Assembly: GCA_903933395.1 (NCBI GenBank)
Contig: CAIZKA010000033.1
Span: 1 to 5,584, forward strand
Length of the DNA stretch: 5,584 bases
Reading direction: 5' to 3'
DNA from: an uncultured beta proteobacterium
GTDB taxonomy: Bacteria > Pseudomonadota > Gammaproteobacteria > Burkholderiales > Rhodocyclaceae
Positions within the stretch are counted from its first letter, which is position 1, and every line of letters starts with the position of its first letter. Shown one piece after another: positions 1 to 5,254 of the stretch. The translations under genes and the position numbers were made by a program. Under the pieces are notes generated by a model. That model saw only the letters and a list, made by a program, of their open reading frames with translations. It was not told the origin of the DNA and searched no databases.

Positions 1-735
1 CTGTTCATCCAATGCCTGGCGACCAAGACTCCGGCGCAGCAGTTCGCCCCTGCCGCCGATACGCGGATCCATAGCCTCTGGCGAATCCGTTTTGCGCTTA
101 CCAGCACCGCCTGGCTGGTACTTGCCGGTTGCCTGCTGTACGCCGGCAAGACCAGCCTCAACCTGTACGAACTTAGCAATTCGATCGAGGCCACCCGGGC
201 CGTAACCGCGACAGACGCCCAGCGTTACAACGCCATTCTCGATTCGCTGCCCAAGGTCGGCATCAGTCCGGACAACCTGCGCGCGCTTATCGCGCGCTTC
301 GATGTCCTGAGGAAACGCACGCCGGAAATGCAACCGCTGCTGATCCACCTGAGTCTTGCCTTGAACGACAACCCCAGAATCGAACTGATCACCCTCGACT
401 GGAAAATTGCCGACAGTCTCGATACGGGCGAGAAAGCCGCAACGGACACCAAGGGAGCAACTGCTGCTGCGCCGGCAGCGGCCGCCGCCGGGGTCTGGTC
501 GGTGATCGAGATCAATGCCCGGCTGCCGCTGGGCATGGCCAGCGACCCGCGTGCCCAGATCGATCTGATTGAAGGTTTCGCCGCCCGCCTGCGCGACGCC
601 CGGACAAACGTCCGGATAGTCAGCCGACCCTTCGATATCGAGTCCGACAAACCGCTCAAGAGCGCCAGCGAAAAAAGCGCAGCGCAGCTTGCGGATGCTC
701 CGAAGTTCGCCCTGCGCATTGCGCGCCAGATGTGA
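1..735 (+). CDS. PilN/GspL-like pilus or secretion assembly protein, C-terminal part (5' end outside window)
   Basis: The reading frame is open from base 1 to a TGA at 733-735, giving 244 visible residues; the start lies upstream. One clear membrane segment spans about residues 31-48 (FALTSTAWLVLAGCLLY), preceded by a short presumably cytoplasmic stretch containing RIHSLWRIR. The part after the membrane helix has a helical, probably coiled-coil stretch (about 50-110), then a strand-like segment IELITLDWKIAD (127-138), an Ala-rich linker (about 145-164) and a second strand-like segment WSVIEINARLP (166-176). This fits the single-pass, ferredoxin-like periplasmic layout of PilN and of the C-terminal half of GspL or MshI, in which an actin-like PilM-type domain precedes the helix. 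That domain is not visible here. Nineteen nt separate it from the next gene, which has a PilO-like layout, supporting an inner-membrane alignment complex. The family assignment comes from layout and context; I do not see a diagnostic motif. Confidence 0.7.
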   Translation: MFIQCLATKTPAQQFAPAADTRIHSLWRIRFALTSTAWLVLAGCLLYAGKTSLNLYELSNSIEATRAVTATDAQRYNAILDSLPKVGISPDNLRALIARFDVLRKRTPEMQPLLIHLSLALNDNPRIELITLDWKIADSLDTGEKAATDTKGATAAAPAAAAAGVWSVIEINARLPLGMASDPRAQIDLIEGFAARLRDARTNVRIVSRPFDIESDKPLKSASEKSAAQLADAPKFALRIARQM

Positions 736-754
736 AAGTTGAAGTGAAGACCAC

Positions 755-1378
755 ATGACGCTCGACGCCAAAGATCTCAAGCGCCTGCAATGGGCAATCG
801 CCTTTCTGGTCATCATGAGCCTGGTGGGCGGCGGCGCCGTCTGGACCACCGAGCAGATGAAGAAGAGCAGCAACAAGGCACTTCTGGACGCCACCGCCGC
901 ACGCAAGGACATTCAGGCCAAACTGGCGCAAGCCCGTGACGAGCAGCAGGAGCTGACCGAAAAGCTGAACCGCTTCCAGGCACTCAAGGCACGCGGCTAT
1001 ATCGGCCCGGAACGCCGCCTGGACTGGATTGATGCCATCGCCCGCATCAAGGCCGCGCGTCGCATTTTCAAGCTCGATTACGAATTCGCGCCGCAAAAGC
1101 CGGTGGATCCCAGCATCCTGCCCGGAGGTGCCGCGGCCGGCGGTTTCGAAATCATGTCGAGCCAGATGCGGCTGCACATGCAATTGCTGCATGAAGGGGA
1201 ACTGCTGGCATTTCTTTCCGACCTGACCACGGAACTGCGCAGCAGCGTCGAGGCGCTGGTCCTGGTTCGCTCCTGCACGACCGAACGCCTGGCGCCCGGC
1301 AGTACCGATCGCGGCAGCAAGGCCCAGTTGAAGGCCGACTGCACGCTCGAGTGGATAACCTTGAAGGAGGCCAAATGA
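755..1378 (+). CDS. PilO/GspM/MshJ-like inner-membrane assembly protein
   Basis: This 207-residue protein has a short cytoplasmic N-terminus, one membrane helix (about residues 12-30), then a heptad-like charged coiled coil (about 31-75, rich in K, E, Q, A and L). A globular periplasmic region follows. It contains the segment RGYIGPERRLDW (80-91), which I associate with a betaproteobacterial hypothetical family found in pilus-like loci, and MRLHMQLLHEGELLAFLSDL, which resembles the strand-helix of PilO/GspM ferredoxin-like folds. Such proteins pair with PilN and link the cytoplasmic ATPase platform to PilP and the secretin. The ATG at 755 follows a purine-rich GAAGTGAAGA (741-750), a weak ribosome site. 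The stop codon overlaps the next start as ATGA, indicating translational coupling. Length is typical of PilO/MshJ. The role is inferred from topology and gene order; exact orthology is not established. Confidence 0.72.
   Translation: MTLDAKDLKRLQWAIAFLVIMSLVGGGAVWTTEQMKKSSNKALLDATAARKDIQAKLAQARDEQQELTEKLNRFQALKARGYIGPERRLDWIDAIARIKAARRIFKLDYEFAPQKPVDPSILPGGAAAGGFEIMSSQMRLHMQLLHEGELLAFLSDLTTELRSSVEALVLVRSCTTERLAPGSTDRGSKAQLKADCTLEWITLKEAK
1364..1370 (+). promoter_or_regulatory. Shine-Dalgarno site fixing the start of the PilP/MshK-like gene
   Basis: AAGGAGG is a near-perfect ribosome binding site. It lies 4 nt before the ATG at 1375, inside the 3' end of the PilO-like gene. It favours ATG 1375 over the in-frame GTG at 1351, because the extra eight residues from GTG would sit in front of an otherwise well-formed signal peptide. 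Confidence 0.8.
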
Positions 1379-1824
1379 GACTGACAGCCCGCCTGCTGCC
1401 TGGTCTGATGTATCTGGCCATGCTTGCGCCGGCCTGTGCCGCCGACGCCGCCCCTGAACTCGGCCGCCTCTTCTTTACGCCCGAAAAGCGTGCAGCGCTG
1501 GAGCGCCAGCGCGCATTCAACATCCTGGAATCGCAAACCCTGCAGGGCAACACCATGAGCCTGGACGGTGTCGTCTATCGATCCGGCGGCAAGTCGACGG
1601 TATGGATCAACCGTCAGGCGCAAACCGAGAATGAAGCGGCGCGTACCGGAGTCAATGCCGTCGTGTCGCCGAAGACGCCCGGCAGCGCAATGCTGGCACC
1701 GGGTGAAGAAGCGCCGGCACAGCTCAAGGTAGGCGAGACCATCAACCGGGCTACCGGCGAGCGCAATACCCGGCTGGGCGGCGGTGCAGTGGTGACGCCG
1801 GCGTCTCCGGCCGTCAAGCGCTGA
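1375..1824 (+). CDS. Exported PilP/MshK/GspC-like periplasmic protein
   Basis: The protein has 149 residues from ATG 1375, chosen because of the AAGGAGG just upstream and the ATGA overlap with the preceding stop. The N-terminus is a typical Sec signal peptide: basic MRLTAR, a hydrophobic core to about residue 19, and an A-x-A type cleavage site near residues 20-23. The mature protein opens with LGRLFFTPEKRAALERQR (29-46) and has a small beta segment, SLDGVVYRSGGKSTVWINRQ (about 62-80). I associate both with small proteins next to pilus or type II secretion genes. The second resembles the beta core by which PilP or GspC contacts the secretin. The remainder (about 85-149) is Ala/Pro/Gly-rich and probably disordered. 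Sitting after PilN- and PilO-like genes, it completes the usual N-O-P trio. It probably bridges the inner-membrane complex to an outer-membrane secretin not in this window. No convincing lipobox is present. Confidence 0.72.
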   Translation: MRLTARLLPGLMYLAMLAPACAADAAPELGRLFFTPEKRAALERQRAFNILESQTLQGNTMSLDGVVYRSGGKSTVWINRQAQTENEAARTGVNAVVSPKTPGSAMLAPGEEAPAQLKVGETINRATGERNTRLGGGAVVTPASPAVKR

Positions 1825-1828
1825 GGAA
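1823..1828 (+). promoter_or_regulatory. Ribosome binding site of the large prepilin-lectin gene
   Basis: GAGGAA overlaps the TGA stop of the upstream gene and is 6 nt from ATG 1835 and 9 nt from ATG 1838. The spacing supports 1835 as the start, although the second Met codon could also be used. The 10-nt intergenic gap leaves no room for a separate promoter, so this gene is probably co-transcribed with the three upstream genes. Confidence 0.7.
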
Positions 1829-1834
1829 TTCGCG

Positions 1835-1876
1835 ATGATGCGGCGGCGGCGGTCGCTGGGGCGGAATCAGCGCGGG
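1835..1876 (+). other. Prepilin-type leader peptide (prepilin peptidase cleavage after Gly14)
   Basis: The leader encodes MMRRRRSLGRNQRG, which is strongly basic and ends in Gly immediately before a Phe-initiated hydrophobic helix, FLLIALVALLTIGGLYFF. This is the classical PilD/GspO substrate layout. Glu at +5, needed in major pilins, is replaced by Ala, a deviation known for GspK-type tip pseudopilins. Codons 3-6 are four identical CGG triplets (1841-1852). Confidence 0.78.
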
Positions 1877-4800
1877 TTCCTCTTGATCGCGCTGGTTGCG
1901 CTCTTGACGATCGGCGGACTGTACTTCTTCATCTCCAACCTGTCGCCCGAACTGATACAGGCGCGCCGGCAACAAGTGACGGGCGAAGCACTGACCCAGG
2001 CGCGCGAAGCGCTGATCGGGTATGCCGTGCGGTATCGTGAAGAACAGTTGAAGACAGGCACTTCGGGGATTGTCTACGGCTATCTGCCACTTCCCGATCT
2101 TGGAAGTAGCCGGAACAACAACTCGGTCGATGTTGATTGCTACTTGAAGGAAGGTTGCGAAGCCTACAGCTTCTCCGGCAACGTGATCAACACCACAGTC
2201 ATTGGTCGCTTCCCCTGGCGTACGCTTGGCACCGGACCGCTCAGGGACAGCCACGGCGAATGCCTCTGGTACGCGGTATCCGGCAGCCACCAGCGCAACA
2301 AGCCCACCCCCCTTCCGATGAACTGGGACACCCTGAGTCAGCTGGATGTCGTCGTCGCCGACGGCACGGCCGCCATGGTCAGCGCCATCGCCTCGGCACA
2401 TGACCGCCCCATCGCCGTGATTTTTTCCCCTGGACCGACGCTCACCGGCCAGGATCGCAGTGCCTCGGTGACCGACAGCATCGCCGAGTGCGGCGGCAAC
2501 TATGTCGTCAGCAACTATCTGGATCCCGCCGTTGCAACCGACCTTGCCGGAATCACCAATTACCTCGCCGGAACGACCAACAGCGCCAGCGGCGACACCT
2601 CCGCCGCCAACAAGTCCCTGTCGGCCAACGGCGTGGTCACCCGGCGCATCGATGCGAAGCTCTGGACGGGCAATTGCCCGCCCAACGATACGTCGCCATG
2701 CAGCATCGTCGCCAACGATACCGGCGCCGCCGTCACCAGCGAATTGCTGTTCAGGACCCTGCGCGGCTCAAGCTATTTCCGTACCGACGTCAATTCGATG
2801 CTCGACCGCATGACAACCTGCCTGCGCGACCAGTTTGCCGCTGGAGGCAACCTCACTCTGGACGCCAACAGCGCAAATCTTCAAGGGATAGCGGGCGACA
2901 AGGTAGCCGGTCGAATACCCGCCAACGACCCCTGCTACGGTGATGGAATTGAACCGAAAGGTTATTTCACTCACTACAAAGAACTTGTATTTGTCGCCAA
3001 GCCCAATTCCGGCGCATTCTCGGTGAACGGCCAAAGCTGTGCCGGCACTGCGCTGTTCGCCAGTCAGCGCGGAACCGGGCAGATGCGGATAACGACGGGT
3101 AGCGGTAATGAGGATAAGAACAGACCTAGCAACTACCTGGAAGGTGACAATTTCACCAGCTTCACAAACTCAGGTGCCAATACCTTTTCCGGCGCCGACA
3201 AGTTTGACCGCGTTTCTTTGATGCAATTGGCCTCTCAAGACATTGTTCGATGCATTCCGTCCGGAGCTGCGCTTGTACCGACCCCGTCACCAGGCCTCGC
3301 AGCGGCGGGACTAAGCCAGATCGCCAGCTATGCACCGGGCACAAGTACTTTAACGCTGGGGCGGGAAGTTGCAACAAGCTTGCCTGCGGGTTCCGCCTCT
3401 GACCTCTTTGGTTGCGCCTGGTCTCCCGAAACGCACGCCATGAATGGTGGACTCCGAAGTTACTTCTCGTTTCGCATCAACGACGCCGGATTCAGTTCTT
3501 CGCCTCTTGACGGATTTACATTCGCTATCGTCGATGGTGACAACAATGGTACCAACGCTTGTGGCGCCGCGCGCCAGCACCTTGGGTACTCGGGCAACAA
3601 CCTTGACACCCCCTTCATCGTGGCCCCCAAGATCGCCATGGAAATTGACCTAAGGGTACAAGGCACCTTCAACCCTATCTCGTCCAACACCTTGAGCAAC
3701 GGACGCAATGACCCAAGCTACGCGGGCGGGCATGTTGCCATCAACTACTGGGGCGGCGAGACGTCAATCCTCGCCACCGGAACCGCTACCGGCACCTTCC
3801 CACCTTGCACCGCTCCTCGTATTACCGTCGGGACGGAGTGCTACCTACCGCAAGAAGAAGACGACAACGTTCATGGCCAGCCCGCAAATGCCAGAGTCGG
3901 TTTTCCGCCTCCTCCCGCTAACCCTTCCGCACCCGCCACGGCTCCAGCGGTCCCGCCAGATACGCCTGCCGGCGTATATAAGCTCGATCCCAATCTGAGC
4001 AGCGTCCCAACCAACAAGGTCATTCATGTGCGCGTCGAGACAACTCGAACCGCAGCAACTTACGATCTACCGACGGTGCGCGTGGCAACGACAGTCAGCT
4101 TAAACCTGAACTCGCCAGGAACCACCGTCGACGGTGTCGCCCTGTCCGCTGGCGACCGGGTTCTGGTCAAAGACCAGACAACTCCGGCGGAAAACGGTAT
4201 CTACGCCTGGAACGGTGCCACCATCCCCATGACTCGCTCCGCCGATGCAGATTCGACAACGGAACTCGCAGGCTCCATTATCGAGGTAGCCCAAGGCAGT
4301 CAAAACGCACGATCGATCTGGCGGCAAGCATCCACCAATCCGACTCTTGGCACCGATCCTATACGTTGGGCCAATGTGCGGGTCAAACTTGCACCCCAGT
4401 CGAATATCGATCTCACCAGCCCCGGCGCGACGCTGGACGGCATCATGATGACGGCCGGCGACCGCGTCCTCTTGAAGGCGCAGACACTAACAACCGATAA
4501 CGGCATCTACCTCTGGAACGGAGCGACGAGCGCCATGACGAGGGCACCCGATGGCGATACAGCTGCGAAACTGACCGGCATCATCATTCAGATTCAACAG
4601 GGATCGGACGCCACTGCATGGTGGCGGTACGACGGTGCTTCGTGGAGTCGATTGTCGGTACGTGTCGCCGCGCAATCCGTGACCAATCTCGCCAGCCCAG
4701 GAGCCAGTATTGACGGCATCACTCTAGCGGCAGGCGACCGGGTTCTTGTCAAGGCACAGGCAAGTTCTTCCGAAAACGGCATCTACGTCTGGAACGGATC

Positions 4801-5218
4801 GGCGAGCGCCATGACGCGCGCGACGGACGCGGACACCGCAGCGGAACTCGCGGGCGCCCTCACCCATGTACTGACTGGAACCGACACCGGCCGCGCGTTT
4901 CGACAAACCGCCTTGGCAGCCACTGGAACATTGGATACCAATTCCGTGCAATGGACAGCGATTGACCCGTCGCCGAAATTTCTAATCGAAATCTGGATAC
5001 TTCCTAGTAACACGGAGACCCCCCAAATCGTCGCAATGAAGAACACCACCCGCCCGATGAGTGTGCTCTACCCAACTTTCGTACCCCACCTGCGCGACGC
5101 CCCAACCATCAGTTATCCTTTCCGCAACGCGCGGCTTGGCTTTACCATAGGGCAGCGTACGTCTGTAACCGATCAGACTTTCTCGATCACCAATTTCTTC
5201 ACCACATGGCTCGATTAA
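1835..5218 (+). CDS. Giant prepilin-like protein with L-type lectin head carrying three inserted phage-tail-like repeats
   Basis: This 1127-residue mosaic is probably exported by the type IV pilus/T2SS-like machine encoded upstream. Residues 1-14 are a basic prepilin leader ending in Gly14, and F15 starts a hydrophobic helix (15-35). Position +5 after cleavage is Ala19 rather than the usual Glu. Residues 37-470 match a pseudopilin-like ectodomain with EALIGYAVRY, GYLPLPD (82-88), PWRTLG (127-132), GECLWYAVSG (141-150), IAVIFSPG (193-200), GQDRS (205-209) and CGGNYVVSNYLD (219-230). Residues about 497-745 plus 1045-1127 form a legume-type lectin sandwich: DGFTFAI (559-565), HLGYSG (582-587), MEIDL (602-606), NDPSYAGGHVAIN (625-637) and RLGFTIG (1100-1106). 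Three repeats (748-1043) split the lectin, and a Pro-rich stretch (690-711) is a second, smaller insertion. The likely role is an adhesive minor pilin or tip protein. Surface display and sugar binding are inferred. The protein is intact, with no frameshift. Confidence 0.85.
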   Translation: MMRRRRSLGRNQRGFLLIALVALLTIGGLYFFISNLSPELIQARRQQVTGEALTQAREALIGYAVRYREEQLKTGTSGIVYGYLPLPDLGSSRNNNSVDVDCYLKEGCEAYSFSGNVINTTVIGRFPWRTLGTGPLRDSHGECLWYAVSGSHQRNKPTPLPMNWDTLSQLDVVVADGTAAMVSAIASAHDRPIAVIFSPGPTLTGQDRSASVTDSIAECGGNYVVSNYLDPAVATDLAGITNYLAGTTNSASGDTSAANKSLSANGVVTRRIDAKLWTGNCPPNDTSPCSIVANDTGAAVTSELLFRTLRGSSYFRTDVNSMLDRMTTCLRDQFAAGGNLTLDANSANLQGIAGDKVAGRIPANDPCYGDGIEPKGYFTHYKELVFVAKPNSGAFSVNGQSCAGTALFASQRGTGQMRITTGSGNEDKNRPSNYLEGDNFTSFTNSGANTFSGADKFDRVSLMQLASQDIVRCIPSGAALVPTPSPGLAAAGLSQIASYAPGTSTLTLGREVATSLPAGSASDLFGCAWSPETHAMNGGLRSYFSFRINDAGFSSSPLDGFTFAIVDGDNNGTNACGAARQHLGYSGNNLDTPFIVAPKIAMEIDLRVQGTFNPISSNTLSNGRNDPSYAGGHVAINYWGGETSILATGTATGTFPPCTAPRITVGTECYLPQEEDDNVHGQPANARVGFPPPPANPSAPATAPAVPPDTPAGVYKLDPNLSSVPTNKVIHVRVETTRTAATYDLPTVRVATTVSLNLNSPGTTVDGVALSAGDRVLVKDQTTPAENGIYAWNGATIPMTRSADADSTTELAGSIIEVAQGSQNARSIWRQASTNPTLGTDPIRWANVRVKLAPQSNIDLTSPGATLDGIMMTAGDRVLLKAQTLTTDNGIYLWNGATSAMTRAPDGDTAAKLTGIIIQIQQGSDATAWWRYDGASWSRLSVRVAAQSVTNLASPGASIDGITLAAGDRVLVKAQASSSENGIYVWNGSASAMTRATDADTAAELAGALTHVLTGTDTGRAFRQTALAATGTLDTNSVQWTAIDPSPKFLIEIWILPSNTETPQIVAMKNTTRPMSVLYPTFVPHLRDAPTISYPFRNARLGFTIGQRTSVTDQTFSITNFFTTWLD
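3323..4069 (+). other. L-type (legume-like) lectin domain, N-terminal part
   Basis: Residues about 497-745 of the large protein are read as the first strands of a concanavalin A-like lectin. DGFTFAI contains the Asp-Gly pair (D559, G560) found in the sugar-site loop of legume lectins. MEIDL supplies E603 and D605, and NDPSYAGGHVAIN supplies D626 and H633. These line up with the metal ligands E8, D10, D19 and H24 of concanavalin A, whose sequence there is GDPSYPHIGID. Between HVAIN and the next core strand VIHVRVE (729-735) there are about 90 residues instead of about 25. They include an acidic patch (674-677) and a Pro-rich run (690-711). Alignment was by eye and from memory of the family. 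Confidence 0.72.
4076..4375 (+). repeat. Phage-tail-like protein repeat 1 (100 residues)
   Basis: Residues 748-847. The core reads SPGTTVDG, then AGDRVLVK, ENGIYAWNG, MTR and ELAG, ending in IWRQ...IRW. The family signature (TxDGxxLxxGDRVLVKxQTxxxENGIYxWxG...TRAxDADT) is common in phage tail and fibre proteins. It opens with VRVATT. The octamer GTGCGCGT at its start (4076-4083) also occurs 48 nt upstream (4028-4035), in the lectin strand HVRVE. Confidence 0.88.
4376..4657 (+). repeat. Phage-tail-like protein repeat 2 (94 residues)
   Basis: Residues 848-941. It keeps SPGATLDG, AGDRVLLK, NGIYLWNG, MTR, D-x-D and the final Trp-rich strand (AWWRYDGASWSRL). Its tail is 6-9 residues shorter than in repeats 1 and 3 and lacks their LGTD/LDTN element. 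It shares the 14-base run CGAGCGCCATGACG with repeat 3, so the pair is similar at the DNA level too. Confidence 0.88.
4658..4963 (+). repeat. Phage-tail-like protein repeat 3 (about 102 residues)
   Basis: Residues 942-1043, carrying SPGASIDG, AGDRVLVK, ENGIYVWNG, MTRATDADT and AELAG, and ending FRQ...VQWTAI. By hand count its 59-residue core is identical to repeat 1 at 35 positions. The 14-base run GGCGACCGGGTTCT is shared with repeat 1. Its last strand runs straight into the resumed lectin sequence (SPKFLIEIWIL). Confidence 0.88.
4964..5215 (+). other. L-type lectin domain, C-terminal part resuming after the repeats
   Basis: Residues 1044-1127. KFLIEIWILPSN is read as the strand equivalent to KRLSAVVSYPN of concanavalin A, the hairpin partner of the strand before the insertion. 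NARLGFTIGQ (1098-1107) matches the conserved GFSASTG-type strand, and QTFSITNFFTTW (1114-1125) matches the terminal ILSWSF strand. The protein ends two residues later, as expected for a complete lectin fold with nothing beyond it. Confidence 0.68.
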
Positions 5219-5223
5219 TCGCC

Positions 5224-5244
5224 GTGCCGCCGGCGCCGACTTTT
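5224..5244 (+). terminator. Possible weak intrinsic terminator after the prepilin-lectin gene
   Basis: GTGCC and GGCGC can pair (5 bp, one G-T) around a GCC loop at 5224-5236, followed by CGAC and four T residues (5241-5244). It begins 6 nt after the TAA. The short stem and broken T-run make it marginal, and GC-rich DNA forms such hairpins by chance. Confidence 0.25.
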
Positions 5245-5254
5245 CATTAACCGC

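Noticed and set aside
225..719. 164-residue open frame on the minus strand
   Set aside because: It is a low-complexity Ala/Ser/Arg-rich translation antisense to the PilN-like gene, which has coherent topology.
1351..1374. Alternative GTG start for the PilP/MshK-like gene
   Set aside because: It would add MDNLEGGQ before a good signal peptide and has no ribosome site, whereas ATG 1375 follows AAGGAGG.
1426..1446. Possible lipobox (LAPAC) in the PilP-like protein
   Set aside because: The -3 residue is Ala and -2 is Pro, unlike the usual L-A/S-G/A-C; ordinary signal peptidase cleavage at A-x-A fits better.
1814..2401. 195-residue open frame on the minus strand
   Set aside because: It is antisense to the conserved prepilin-like region, has no recognisable motif, and is typical of GC-rich shadow frames.
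2421..2430. T6C4 homopolymer junction as a phase-variation site (also a C6 run at 2307-2312)
   Set aside because: The tracts are too short for efficient slippage and the reading frame is intact.
2488..2943. 151-residue open frame on the plus strand
   Set aside because: It is an Arg/Gln-rich out-of-frame translation of the prepilin-like gene with no domain.
3972..3982. TATATAA-like sequence suggesting a promoter
   Set aside because: It lies inside the lectin coding region, has no matching -35 element, and no gene starts nearby.
4076..4963. Repeats as evidence of a prophage in the window
   Set aside because: No other phage gene is present and the repeats lie inside a single intact pilus-linked reading frame; only the module resembles phage proteins.
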